Below, one piece after another: positions 28,568 to 38,700 of a stretch of 64,000 nucleotides of DNA (position 1 is its first letter; each line of letters opens with the position of its first letter). The stretch covers positions 62,001 through 126,000 of the forward strand of contig NZ_OBMR01000003.1 in the NCBI RefSeq assembly GCF_900218035.1, read 5' to 3'. The position numbers and the translations under genes are program-made. Source of the DNA: Pseudobutyrivibrio ruminis DSM 9787 (GTDB lineage: Bacteria; Bacillota; Clostridia; Lachnospirales; Lachnospiraceae). Below the pieces are notes generated by a model that was given only the letters and a program-made list of their open reading frames with translations, was not told the origin of the DNA and made no database searches.

Positions 28568-29429
28568 GATTCTACTAATTTTATTATTTCTTGTAGGATT
28601 TGGCTTGCTTACCTATCCTACTATTTCAAATGAGTGGAATGTATATGTTCAGAGTACACTCATTAATGATTATGAGGATTCCCTGTCAGAAATGACCGAG
28701 GAAGACTACACAAAAGAGTGGGAGGCTGCCAGAGCATTTAACGAACAGATTACAGAAAATGCAATTGGCACAGATGTATTCGGGGCAAATGCGGATGGTG
28801 ATGCAACAACTCCTACAGATGAGTTTTTAAACTCAGAGTACTATTCAGTGCTCAATGTTAATGGCGATGGAGTTATGGGCTATTTGTCCATTCCAAAGAT
28901 AAATCTAAAGCTATCAATCATGCATGGCACATTTGATGAGTACATCCAGACAGCTTTAGGACACATGAATGGAACAGCACTTCCAATTGGAGGTGAAGGC
29001 ACACATTCAGTAATAGTTGGTCACAGAGGTTTGCCAAGTGCAGAGCTTTTTACAAACATTGATCAGCTAGAGGTTGGAGATAAGTTTTACATCCACGTTT
29101 TAGATGAGACACTTGCTTATCAGGTGGATATGATTTATCCAATGATTGAAGCAGAGGATATTACCTCACTTCAGAATGCAATGAAGGTGGAAGAGGGCAA
29201 AGATTACGTCACACTTTTCACCTGTACACCATACGGTGTAAACACTCACAGACTTTTGGTGCGAGGCACCAGAGTTGAGTACCTGGGCGAGGACGAAGTC
29301 CCTACCGGTGCAGCAGCTGTTGCTGAGACAGTGAAGAATTACTACTTGATTATGGGCATTGTCGGATTTATTGCGGCAGTGATTATCATATTAATAATAA
29401 GAAGGATATTTAAAAAGAAAACCGCATAA
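28548..29429 (+). CDS. Class C sortase 2
   Basis: A 293-residue paralogue of the previous sortase: N-terminal helix, His159 (VGHRGLPSAELF), Cys226 (TLFTCTPYGVNT), Arg235 and a C-terminal helix followed by RRIFKKK. It starts at a TTG 20 bases inside the upstream gene, supported by GAAGGAT seven bases before; no ATG gives a complete N-terminus. A second enzyme may load a minor subunit or attach the fibre to the wall. Confidence 0.92.
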   Translation: MKQRVIKILLILLFLVGFGLLTYPTISNEWNVYVQSTLINDYEDSLSEMTEEDYTKEWEAARAFNEQITENAIGTDVFGANADGDATTPTDEFLNSEYYSVLNVNGDGVMGYLSIPKINLKLSIMHGTFDEYIQTALGHMNGTALPIGGEGTHSVIVGHRGLPSAELFTNIDQLEVGDKFYIHVLDETLAYQVDMIYPMIEAEDITSLQNAMKVEEGKDYVTLFTCTPYGVNTHRLLVRGTRVEYLGEDEVPTGAAAVAETVKNYYLIMGIVGFIAAVIIILIIRRIFKKKTA

Positions 29430-29446
29430 GCTGAAGGGAGAACTCA

Positions 29447-30541
29447 GTGAAAAGTTTAATTTTTAAGAAAAAGAATTTAATAGCCTTTGCGATGGCAGCA
29501 GTGGTTGCTGTGTCAGGTTTTGGTGTTTATCAAAGTCAGGCGGCTGAAAAGATTAATGAGAAGGAGCAGTGTACTATTACGGTGAAAGTTCCTGATTCAT
29601 GTACACTGGATGATAAGCCAGATGATAGTAGTATTGTTAATGGAATCTCTTTATATGATGGCACACTGGAAGTTGATTTTTACAAGCTTGCAGACATTGA
29701 ATTAAACGGAGAGATAGGAATTTCATTAGCAGACGTGGATCTCTCAGATTTAAGTAGGTCTGATGTTACTGCTAAGGATATTAAGGCAGCTGCCAATAAA
29801 GCATATGAAGTAGTAAAGGATAGTGCTCCAAATTACAAAGTAGAGATTAACCCTAGTAAAGAAACATCAAAGAAAGTAAATGATGATGAAGGTGTTGACC
29901 GAGGCATTTACCTTTATGTAGTTAAAGATTTTCAGAACAAGCAATACCAGTATTCGTTTGATAAGTACATTGTGATGGTTCCTTACAGTACAACTATTTC
30001 ACAGGGAACTAAGGTTGACGAACATGGAAACATTGTTGATGTTGAAGAATCAAGTGATGATTGGGTGTATGACACAGAAATTGCATTGAAGTGTAAGGCA
30101 ACAGAGATTTATGGTAAGCTCAAGATTACAAAAGAATTAAAGACTTATAATGAATCTCTTGGAACAACACCATTTGTATTTGAAGTTGAAGCTTTTTACG
30201 GTGAAGAAGATAATAAGGAAATAGTATACAGCAATGTATTTTCTATGGACTTCGAAAAGCCAGGTGAGCAGTATATTGAGGTGGAAAAAATTCCTGCAAA
30301 CTCAAAGGTAATAGTTAAAGAAGTATACTCAGGTGCCAGCTACACAATTGAAGGTGATGTTGAGAAGACAACTGAAATTAAAGAGAATGAAACTGCAGAA
30401 GTTAAGTTCACTAACGATTACAATGATCAGACAGATGTGGGAGCAATCAGTATAGAGAACCACTTCAATGAGAATGGTTATGTGGATTCTAATATTAATC
30501 CAAATAGCACAACTACAGAAAATGTAGAAACTGAAAACTAA
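29447..30541 (+). CDS. Pilin-like secreted protein without a wall-sorting signal
   Basis: A 364-residue protein with a signal peptide (about 1-32, ending QSQAAE) and two visible parts: an N-terminal pilin-like domain (LYDGTLEVDFYKLADI ... IYLYVVKD) and a Cna-B-like beta domain (YGKLKITKELKTYNE ... TFVFEVEAF-type core, KVIVKEVYSGASY). The C-terminus is Asn/Thr-rich and has neither LPxTG nor a membrane helix. It starts at a GTG after AAGGGAG. Lying just after the class C sortases, it could be a minor or secreted pilus component; retention at the cell is unexplained. Confidence 0.65.
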   Translation: MKSLIFKKKNLIAFAMAAVVAVSGFGVYQSQAAEKINEKEQCTITVKVPDSCTLDDKPDDSSIVNGISLYDGTLEVDFYKLADIELNGEIGISLADVDLSDLSRSDVTAKDIKAAANKAYEVVKDSAPNYKVEINPSKETSKKVNDDEGVDRGIYLYVVKDFQNKQYQYSFDKYIVMVPYSTTISQGTKVDEHGNIVDVEESSDDWVYDTEIALKCKATEIYGKLKITKELKTYNESLGTTPFVFEVEAFYGEEDNKEIVYSNVFSMDFEKPGEQYIEVEKIPANSKVIVKEVYSGASYTIEGDVEKTTEIKENETAEVKFTNDYNDQTDVGAISIENHFNENGYVDSNINPNSTTTENVETEN

Positions 30542-30554
30542 GGAGGAGAGGCAA

Positions 30555-31130
30555 ATGAAATATAGAAAATATTTACTTGTTGCCGCTGCTCTTGTAGTAA
30601 TCGGTGCAACAAGCATAAAGCCAGCAATGGCATATTTCACAGATTCCCATCAGGCAGTTGGAAAAGTTACAGTTCATTTGGGAGATTTAGAGATTACTCC
30701 AAAAGAAGATGCTAAAGAGTGGGTAAAAGATATCACTGTTACAAATACTGGTGACTATGATGTGTTTGTTAGAGTAAAGGCAATCTGCGGTTCACAGTAT
30801 GGGGTAAAGTTTACAAGTGGTGATGGCTGGAGCTACAACGCAGATGATGGCTATTACTATTACAATCAGATGTTAGCAAAAGATGCAGTATCATCTGTAC
30901 TTAAGCTCACAATTGAGCCTCCAAAAGGACTGGATTATGATACATTCAATGTAGTTATCGTTCAGGAAGCTGCAAAAGCAGTTGATGAGAAAGATGCTGA
31001 TGGCAACAAGACAGGCAAGTTGGTAGCAGCGTGGAATGATGTAATAATGAAGCAGGATGTGTTTAATGCTAAGTTCCATGACAATACTTCAAAACCAAAA
31101 GAAGGTACAAGTGAAGGGGGGAATAATTAA
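30555..31130 (+). CDS. Small SipW/TasA-type secreted protein 1
   Basis: A 191-residue protein with the signal-sequence pattern of TasA/CalY (camelysin) fibre proteins: a short hydrophobic segment ending KPAMAYFTDS. The mature part has the beta-rich pattern VTNTGDYDVFVRVKA, close to that of the next protein. No wall anchor. SipW-type signal peptidases cleave this class of precursor, and such an enzyme is encoded at 34391. The stop overlaps the next start by one base. Confidence 0.7.
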   Translation: MKYRKYLLVAAALVVIGATSIKPAMAYFTDSHQAVGKVTVHLGDLEITPKEDAKEWVKDITVTNTGDYDVFVRVKAICGSQYGVKFTSGDGWSYNADDGYYYYNQMLAKDAVSSVLKLTIEPPKGLDYDTFNVVIVQEAAKAVDEKDADGNKTGKLVAAWNDVIMKQDVFNAKFHDNTSKPKEGTSEGGNN

Positions 31131-31891
31131 TGAAAAAATTATTTAAGAACCCTTTAACAATACTTGTTCTCGGACTAATTATTGTAGCTGGAAGCTCTGT
31201 GGGAGCAACAAGAGCAGCTATGAGCTATTCCGATGCTGCTGAGGAAGTTTCATTTGAAACAAAAGAGCTTAATGTAGATTTGCAGGAAGAGCGAAATGGT
31301 GGTTATGTAAGTGTAGCTATGAGCCGTTCTGATTCAAATCAACAAAATATGGTTGGAAAGCTTGAGCTTACGGCATTAACTGAACAGATTACCGAGACAA
31401 ATCCACTTAAGGTCAATCATAATTATGAAGAACATGTTCAGATACAAAATACAGGTGCTTATGATGAGTACGTAAGAGTACTTGTACGAAAGAGCTGGAT
31501 TAAGAATGATGGCTCGAAAGATACACGCTTAGATCCTTCAGTAATCACTCTGAAGACAACAGATGATTGGTTCATAGATAAAAATGAGAGCACCACAGAA
31601 GGAACTGTGTATTATTGCAGAAAACCTGTGACGGTTGGTGAAAAAGTACAGTTTCTAGATGGCATCTCATTTGAAAGAGAAATTCTTGATGGTGTTACAA
31701 AAACGAATGTTAATGATGACGGTACCATTGTTAAGAATGTATACGGCTACGATGGCAAGACATTTGAGATAGAGGTTCGTGTTGATGCAGTTCAGACACA
31801 CAGTGGCGCAGAAGCAATTCTTGGTGCCTGGGGTGTTGAGGCAACAATCGATTCAAATGGTAATATTACTTCAATCAATAGTTCTAACTAA
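31130..31891 (+). CDS. Small SipW/TasA-type secreted protein 2
   Basis: A 253-residue paralogue-like protein with a TasA-type leader ending TRAAMSYSDAAEE, and the shared IQNTGAYDEYVRVLVRKSW segment matching the preceding protein. No membrane helix or sorting signal at the C-terminus. Translationally coupled to its neighbour (overlap at 31128-31130). Probably an extracellular fibre or matrix subunit, by analogy with TasA; polymerisation is not provable from sequence. Confidence 0.65.
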   Translation: MKKLFKNPLTILVLGLIIVAGSSVGATRAAMSYSDAAEEVSFETKELNVDLQEERNGGYVSVAMSRSDSNQQNMVGKLELTALTEQITETNPLKVNHNYEEHVQIQNTGAYDEYVRVLVRKSWIKNDGSKDTRLDPSVITLKTTDDWFIDKNESTTEGTVYYCRKPVTVGEKVQFLDGISFEREILDGVTKTNVNDDGTIVKNVYGYDGKTFEIEVRVDAVQTHSGAEAILGAWGVEATIDSNGNITSINSSN

Positions 31892-31900
31892 GGGAGAGTA

Positions 31901-32758
31901 ATGATGAAAAAGAAATATATGAATATTGTCCTTGCTCTCACTATAGTGGCAGCAGGATTTATAGGATTAAAAGCTGAAGCTCTTGCAGATACTTTAGATC
32001 CAGTTACATGGACTGTTACATATGATGGTACAGACACTTTTGGAACTACATATGATGCTGATAAGGCTACAGTTTCTGGAGCAATGCCAGGAGATACAAT
32101 CACATATGAGGTAACATACACTAATGCATCTACAGAAGCAGCAAACTTCTACATGGATGCAAATGTTGTAAAAACACTTGAGGAAGGCAGTGACGCAACA
32201 GGTGGTGCTTATACTTACAAAATCCTTTCAGACAAATCTACTACACCACTTTTTGATAGTGAAACTGTCGGTGGTGATAACGACGATGTTGTTGGTCTTA
32301 CTCAGGTAAATGGAAACAGTGAAGCTTACTTTGATCTTGGTTCATTAGCTGTAGGTGATAGCGGAAAAGTTACAGTAATTATTGCACTTGATGGTAATAC
32401 ACAGTCTAACAGCTATATGACTGCAGTTGGTAAGTTGAATATTCAGTTTGCTGCAGAGCCAGAGTCAGATAATAAAGATGGTATTGTTATAACAAAGACA
32501 ATTACAAACACAAAAACTATTTTCACAACACATACAAATCACGCTAAACAGAAGGTGTCAAAGAAGGTAGAAAGAACGCTTCCAAATGGTACAAAGATTG
32601 TTGTCATCGAGGATGAGGATACACCATTGTTTGGCGAGAATCCTTTGACAGGAGATAGCATTCTACCACTTGTATTCTGTGGTATTGCATTATTATTTGG
32701 ATTATTCCTTATTTATATGTACTTTAGAATGACTAGAAATAATAAGGAGGTGGCCTAA
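31901..32758 (+). CDS. NPLTG-anchored surface protein of the TasA-like cluster
   Basis: A 285-residue protein: signal peptide (to about residue 29), a beta-rich ectodomain (GDTITYEVTYTNAS and later SLAVGDSGKVTVII), a Thr/Lys-rich stalk, then EDEDTPLFGENPLTGD, a membrane helix and a short basic tail. NPLTG resembles class B sortase sites (NPxTx) more than the LPxTG sites of the pilins, and a class B sortase domain is encoded at 34391. It may anchor the two small SipW-type proteins to the wall. Confidence 0.7.
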   Translation: MMKKKYMNIVLALTIVAAGFIGLKAEALADTLDPVTWTVTYDGTDTFGTTYDADKATVSGAMPGDTITYEVTYTNASTEAANFYMDANVVKTLEEGSDATGGAYTYKILSDKSTTPLFDSETVGGDNDDVVGLTQVNGNSEAYFDLGSLAVGDSGKVTVIIALDGNTQSNSYMTAVGKLNIQFAAEPESDNKDGIVITKTITNTKTIFTTHTNHAKQKVSKKVERTLPNGTKIVVIEDEDTPLFGENPLTGDSILPLVFCGIALLFGLFLIYMYFRMTRNNKEVA

Positions 32759-32759
32759 G

Positions 32760-33908
32760 ATGAAAATCTTAAAGAAAGCTTTTAGCGTAATCTTTACACT
32801 TGCCTTCTTATTATCAGTGTTTGCTTTTGATTCTACAGTAGTAAATGCAACAGAGGCTACTACAGAAGAAACTACTACAGAAGCCACTACAGAAGCACCT
32901 ACATATACCTACAGAATTAAGATTTCTCTTGGAAATAACGAAAAAGCGTATTTCGATGATGCAGCGGTAGCAAAACTAAATGAGACTTATAAAGTATCAA
33001 AGTCAGGTAGAAATCTGATAATCAGTGGGTTGAAGTATGGTAAAGATGTTGAATTTAACTTCACTGAACTTATTAAAGTTAATGTAGATAATTCTGAAAC
33101 AAATACTTCTAAATATTATGTAAAGGGACTTAGAGTTGCTGGTAGTGATGATTTAGTAAAGGATACAAATAAGGACGTAACACTTCATGTTGTAGGCGAT
33201 GAATCTTATGTTGTGGCTTACGGTGTTGGAAATATTATTCCATACACTGTTCGCTATGTAGACGAAGATGCAAATGAGCTGTTGCCAGATGAAACTCTTT
33301 ATGCAGCAGAAGGCGAAGTAGTTTATGTTCCAGCTCGTCATATCAAAGGATATGTTCCTGACTACTACTACAGAACAGCTTCAAAGGGTCTTAAGAAGGA
33401 TACAGTTTTCACATTCGAATATCACAAGCGTGTTATTGGTGAGGAAACAGAAGTAATAGAAAAGACTGAGGAATCTTCTTCAACAATAGAAGGTGATCCA
33501 GAGTATGAGTACGAATACGAGTACATAGACGGAGGATCTACCGGAACAACAACTGGTGGTGGAAACACAACAGTTACTAGACAGAACAATGGTGGCAACG
33601 GTGGTACAGTAAACAACCGTGCCGATGCAGGTGATGGAGACGGTGCTGGCGATGCAGGTGCAGGCGCAGCAGGAAATGATGGCGGCGAAACAATCGAAGA
33701 TGACAATACACCAGGTGGTATCTTAGACATCGACGATGAAGAAGTTGCTAAGGCCGGTGGCACGCGCGATACATTGATTCGCAATATGATTATTGGAATC
33801 ATCATCGCAATCATTGCAGTTGCTTCAATTCTTGTTACTCTTTACATTGCAAACAAGAAGAGAAAGCAGGAACTTGTAAAAGTTGAAAAACACGACGATA
33901 ATGAATAA
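32760..33908 (+). CDS. Membrane-anchored surface protein with MucBP-like segment
   Basis: A 382-residue protein: signal peptide (about 1-30), a Thr/Glu linker, an unknown domain, a MucBP-like segment (IPYTVRYVDEDANELL), a Gly/Asn/Asp-rich low-complexity stalk (about 260-320), the acidic motifs EDDNTPGG and IDDEEVAKAGG, a membrane helix and a Lys-rich tail. No LPxTG or NPxTG. AAGGAGGTG overlaps the end of the upstream gene. It is last in the long pilus operon, with a terminator behind it. Confidence 0.65.
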   Translation: MKILKKAFSVIFTLAFLLSVFAFDSTVVNATEATTEETTTEATTEAPTYTYRIKISLGNNEKAYFDDAAVAKLNETYKVSKSGRNLIISGLKYGKDVEFNFTELIKVNVDNSETNTSKYYVKGLRVAGSDDLVKDTNKDVTLHVVGDESYVVAYGVGNIIPYTVRYVDEDANELLPDETLYAAEGEVVYVPARHIKGYVPDYYYRTASKGLKKDTVFTFEYHKRVIGEETEVIEKTEESSSTIEGDPEYEYEYEYIDGGSTGTTTGGGNTTVTRQNNGGNGGTVNNRADAGDGDGAGDAGAGAAGNDGGETIEDDNTPGGILDIDDEEVAKAGGTRDTLIRNMIIGIIIAIIAVASILVTLYIANKKRKQELVKVEKHDDNE

Positions 33909-33919
33909 ATAAGTTTTTA

Positions 33920-33949
33920 AGAGGAAGCGTTTTGCTTCCTCTTTTTTTT
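33920..33949 (+). terminator. Terminator of the pilus operon
   Basis: Nine-base-pair arms (33920-33928 and 33934-33942) and a run of eight T. Confidence 0.9.
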
Positions 33950-33959
33950 AATTAATACT

Positions 33960-33984
33960 TGCCAATTTAATTCTTTATTTGCCA
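33960..33984. promoter_or_regulatory. Surface-gene box D (TGGCA tandem, reverse orientation)
   Basis: Two identical nine-base copies TTGCCAATT begin at 33959 and 33979, period 20, separated by 11 bases; 103 bases from the second core to the ATG at 34087. Perfect 9-mer direct repeats two helix turns apart resemble LytTR-type operators in layout, though not in base sequence. Confidence 0.6.
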
Positions 33985-34086
33985 ATTATTTCAGTACGGG
34001 GTGAAAATATGTTACACTGTCTATGAGGAAACATGCGTAAAGTTTTTAGATGTATTATTAGTTTCTTCAGGGGAGCAAAAGAGAAT

Positions 34087-34386
34087 ATGAGGGGAAAGAT
34101 TAAAAAGAGCATTTTAATATTATGCTTGAGTTTATTCATAGCCCTGCCAGTGTATGCTAGCGAAGATACTGACAACAAAGAACAAACGCAGGAGCAAGTA
34201 GTAGACGAATCAAAGCAGCAAGTGGAAATTGAAGAAGAGGAAGTTCCGCTTGGATTAGATAACATGGCTACCTTTGAGCGATACAAACGTGATGTGGTAG
34301 TTATGATAGTCTTTGGCTCGTTGGTTGTCGTGACTACCATTGCCGCAACAATCAAAGAAAAAAACGAGAGGGAAAAACTAAACTAG
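34087..34386 (+). CDS. Small acidic membrane protein with EEVPLG motif
   Basis: A 99-residue protein: signal peptide (about 1-23, ending PVYASE), a Glu/Gln-rich stretch, the motif IEEEEVPLGLDN, one membrane helix and a charged tail. ATG 34087 follows GGGGAG; an in-frame ATG at 34033 is possible but would add a long N-region. Function unknown. It lies four bases before the SipW-sortase fusion gene, so it is probably its partner or substrate. Confidence 0.6.
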   Translation: MRGKIKKSILILCLSLFIALPVYASEDTDNKEQTQEQVVDESKQQVEIEEEEVPLGLDNMATFERYKRDVVVMIVFGSLVVVTTIAATIKEKNEREKLN

Positions 34387-34390
34387 CACA

Positions 34391-35635
34391 ATGAATACTA
34401 GAGTATTAAAAGTAACAGGAAACCTTTTAATTGGATTAATAATTCTAGCATGCTTACCAGTAGCGGTACCAAAGTTGCTAGGTATACAAACATATAATGT
34501 AATATCAGGATCGATGGAGCCTTCAATATCAGTAGGCTCCATTGTCTATGTGAAGAATACGGAGTTTGACCAGCTGGCAGAGGGGGATGTGATTGCCTTC
34601 GAATCTGGAGCCAGTGTGGTGACTCACCGAATCACATCTATTGATTCACAGTCGAAGCTAATCACCACAAAGGGCGATGCAAATAACAATGAAGATTTTG
34701 TTCCAGTAGCATATGTGAATGTCATTGGAAGGGTAGTGGCCCATGTTCCTTTTTTAGGTTACATTGCATCATGGCTTTCTGAAATAACAGGAAAAGTTAT
34801 AGCGGTGATGTTGTTAATCATTGGCTTGTTGCTTTCAAATGCAGGTGATAAAAGTCAGGATAAGGAAAAGGCTGAAAACAAAAAGCAAAATACGAAGGTT
34901 AACCCAAAGGTATTTCTGGCTCTTGGTTTGGTAATCATAGTTGGTTCCATGAGCGGTTTCCTATATATATTCATGGATTATCATAGCTCAAACAGTTTAT
35001 ACAGCGAGCTTAATTCTTCATATATAATAATAAATGAGCAGGCCAGTGAGGATTCATGGGACAGCATGATAGATGTTGATTTTGAATCACTGCAGCAGAT
35101 TAACCCAGACGTGGTTGCGTGGATTTACGTAGAAGGAACGGATATTAGTTATCCTATTTTGTATTCAGGCGATGATGAGACATATCTTCGAACCACAATG
35201 GAAGGTGAAAGTGCAAAGGCTGGTTCCATTTTCCTGGAGGGATACAATTATCCTGATTTTAAAGATAGCCACAGCATTATCTATGGCCACAACATGAGAA
35301 ACCTCTCAATGTTTGGTACATTGAAATATTACAAATCAGAGGAAGGATATTTGGATGAACATCGATATTTCCAAATAATCACACCTGATTCGAAAATGCG
35401 ATATGAGATTTTTTCATACTTTGATACGGAGGCTGCATCTTGGGTTTATGCGGTGCCATATTCAGATTGTGAAGAGTTCGATGATTACATTTCAGAGCTG
35501 CTTCGTCATTCATACGAAGTGGTGGATACAGAGGAAGTTACCTCAGCAGATAGGGTGGTGACCCTGTCGACATGCTCAACATCGGGCATGAGATTTACAG
35601 TACACGGAGTTTTAAGAGAAGATATATCGTTATAA
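34391..35635 (+). CDS. Fusion of SipW-type signal peptidase and class B sortase
   Basis: A 414-residue bifunctional membrane protein. Residues 1-150 are a SipW/ER-type signal peptidase I: first helix, NVISGSMEPS with catalytic Ser41, VVTHRI with His79 in place of the usual Lys, KGDANN, and a second helix (about 134-150). A charged linker leads to a third helix (about 174-195). Residues 205-414 are a class B sortase: INPDVVAWIYVEGTDI, YGHNM with His300, TLSTC with Cys395 and Arg401. All catalytic residues of both enzymes are present, and the frame is open without a break. The ribosome site is weak. Likely substrates are the TasA-type proteins and the NPLTG protein encoded just upstream. Confidence 0.88.
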   Translation: MNTRVLKVTGNLLIGLIILACLPVAVPKLLGIQTYNVISGSMEPSISVGSIVYVKNTEFDQLAEGDVIAFESGASVVTHRITSIDSQSKLITTKGDANNNEDFVPVAYVNVIGRVVAHVPFLGYIASWLSEITGKVIAVMLLIIGLLLSNAGDKSQDKEKAENKKQNTKVNPKVFLALGLVIIVGSMSGFLYIFMDYHSSNSLYSELNSSYIIINEQASEDSWDSMIDVDFESLQQINPDVVAWIYVEGTDISYPILYSGDDETYLRTTMEGESAKAGSIFLEGYNYPDFKDSHSIIYGHNMRNLSMFGTLKYYKSEEGYLDEHRYFQIITPDSKMRYEIFSYFDTEAASWVYAVPYSDCEEFDDYISELLRHSYEVVDTEEVTSADRVVTLSTCSTSGMRFTVHGVLREDISL

Positions 35636-35656
35636 ATTTGACAAGAAATTATTATT

Positions 35657-35681
35657 TGGCAGAAATGTAACTTTTTTGGCA
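35657..35681. promoter_or_regulatory. Surface-gene box B (TGGCA tandem)
   Basis: TGGCA at 35657-35661 and 35677-35681, period 20, 110 bases before the SRR adhesin start. Confidence 0.55.
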
Positions 35682-35720
35682 AGAATAGTTACGAAATTCT
35701 ATTTAAAAAAATAAATTGCG

Positions 35721-35729
35721 TGATAGAAT
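35721..35729 (+). promoter_or_regulatory. Extended -10 for the serine-rich adhesin gene
   Basis: TG-A-TAGAAT, 42 bases after box B; no good -35, as expected if an activator bound at the box is needed. Confidence 0.4.
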
Positions 35730-35790
35730 AACATTAAATGATAATTGGACAAAAATTTGTAATGGTATATTAAATAGAAGGAGTACAAGG

Positions 35791-38700
35791 ATGTCAAAAA
35801 AGAAGGTCGAGAATTTGTTAAAGGGAGTAGCAATCACAGGCGCTACAGTTGGCGGGGCTTCAGTGCTTGGTGATGCTAATTTAGCGTATGCTGCTGAGCT
35901 TGGCGAAGAACAGGCTGCTGCTAATGCCGAAGGGGTTATCGTCCTTGAGACAACACAGGTTCAGGCAGAGCAGGTTGTTGAGACCACAGTTCAGTCAGTA
36001 CAGCAGGAGACAGTAGAGGTTGCGGCTGTTGCTGAATCTTCAACTCAAATAGAAGAAGTTGATCTTGAAGCATCTGCCGTTACAAATACAGATACACAGG
36101 TTGCAGCTAATCTTGATGAGACTGCTCCAGTAAATGAAAACACACCAGTAGATGAAAACGCATCTAATGTTGCTTCTGAAGTTGCAGTTGTATCTGAATC
36201 AGCTAGCACTTCATTATCAACAGAGGATTCTCAGATAGAATCAACATCTGAATCATCTAAAGAATCTCTTTCAACAGAGACTTCTGAAATCGAATCTACA
36301 TCGGCATCATCAGCAGATTCATTAAAATCAGAAAATGATGAAATTGCAAGTACATCAACATCTAATTCACAGGAGTTAGCTTCAGAGTCGGCTAGCCTTT
36401 CTACAGCTATGTCTGAGGCAGAGGCTGCATATGAATCAGCATCTACATCTTTCTCAGAGGCAGGATTAGAGGATGATTATCTTGAGAATCTTATTAAGGA
36501 AATTGAGCAGGCACAGGAAGAGCTTAAAGCTGCTCAGGAGGTAGCTAAGGCAAATGGCCAGTGGCTCAACCATTCAGATTCTTCAAATAACTATTATGGA
36601 TATGGCGATAAGCTTGCAAACCTTCTTATTCAGTATGCATTCTATCAGGAGGGGTATGTTGGCGAAATCGTATACAGCGAGTGGGACTCTAGCAGCTACA
36701 CAACAAACAGTGTAAAGGTAACATACATTGATGCAGCTGGTGAGACAAAGTACGCATATTTTGATTATGTAACAGTTGATGATAATGGTAATGCACTTGC
36801 AGCAGGAGATGGTGCAAGATTCCGTGGAACAGAAAATTCCGATCAACATGACAATCCATATGTTGTTGGTGGAATCATGGTTGTTCAGAAGACTGTTAAA
36901 TATTCAGATGGTAATGGTAATGTTCTTACTTGGGAATACCAGACACATACAGAATATGATGGAACAGAATCTACAGAGTGCGTTTACTATATCAACGGTG
37001 TAGAAACAGATGCAGAGGTTGTCCTTAACGATGATGGTACGTTCTCTATTACTTCAGAGACATATGGTAACGGATATTCAACTGAAGTAAGAGATATATA
37101 CTGGTCAAAATATATTGACGGAAATGGTTCATATTATTATGAATTGGGAGATAGTTATTCTACAATTGATAATGATTGGAACAATACATTTAGAGGTATT
37201 TATAATAATAGGGCCGATGGAACAATCGGTGTTATCTCCAACAACACTTACACAACATTGACAGATCAAAAGGGAAATGTTGTTGAATTGGTATCCAAGA
37301 AAAATACTAACTACTGGAGCTGGAAGGGTACTTATACATCCATCAAGATTGATGGTAAAACATATTATTTTGAGAGTTCTAACTTATATAAAAACGGTGA
37401 TGGTACTTATACATTAAAGGCATATTATGATCAGAATGGCGCTTCTAATGAGGCACAGTATATCACCCTTTACACTTCAGCAAATGCTGCCAGTGCAACA
37501 ACAACTTTTTCTCCAAGATTTGTTGCTAAGCAGAATGATGGTAGTGATACTTACACCAACAAGTTTGGTGAAGTTAAAGATGGTAACTTTGGAAAGAAAG
37601 GTTACGTATATTATTCAGAAGATGATTTCAATACAGGAAAAGATGACTATGCTGAGGAGAGAAGCCAGGTAACATCGCTTTCAGAATCAGCAAGCCAGGT
37701 CGCATCAGAGTCTTCATCTTGGGAGGCATCTGTAAGCTCGAGTGCAGAGGCTTCACAGAGCGAGTCTGGAATCAGAAGTGAGTCAGTATCGGAGAGCGCT
37801 GCTTCATCAGAAAGTGCATCGGAGTCTCGTAGTCAGTCTTTATCAGAAAGCGCAGCAGCATCTGATAGTGCTTCATTATCAAGATCACAGTCGCTTAGTG
37901 AATCAGCACGCGAAAGTGCTTCAATGAGCGAGAGCATTAGCACATCACTTAGCGCAAGCTTATCAGAGTATGTAAGCCAGAGCATGTCAGCAAGTGCTAG
38001 TGCATCTGCATCAGCAAGTGAGAGTGCATCAATAAGTGCAAGCACATCAGCAAGCGAGAGTGCATCAACAAGTGCAAGTACATCAGCAAGTGAAAGTGCC
38101 TCAACAAGTGCAAGTACTTCGACAAGCATGAGTGATTCAGCATCAGTAAGCGAGTCAACAAGCACATCACTTAGCCAGAGTGAATCAGCAAGTACAAGTG
38201 CATCAGAAAGTGTATCTACATCAGCTAGTGAAAGTGCCTCAACAAGGGCAAGTACTTCAACAAGCTTAAGTGATTCAGCATCAGTAAGCGAGTCAACAAG
38301 CACATCACTTAGTGATAGCGAGTCAGCAAGTATAAGTGCATCAGAAAGTGCATCTACATCAGCTAGTGAGAGTGCATCAACAAGCGCAAGTGTTTCAGCA
38401 AGTGCTAGTGCCTCAACAAGCGCAAGTGTTTCAGCAAGTGAGAGTGCCTCAACAAGCGCAAGCACATCAGCAAGCGCAAGCGTTTCAGCAAGTGAGAGTG
38501 CATCAACAAGTGCAAGTGAATCAGTAAGCTTAAGTGATTCAGCATCAGTAAGTGAATCAACAAGTACATCACTTAGTGATAGCACATCAGTAAGCTTAAG
38601 TGAGTCAACAAGCACATCACTCAGCAATAGTGAGTCAGTAAGCACAAGTACTTCAACAAGTGCATCGCTTAGTGATAGCACATCAGTAAGCTTGAGTGAG

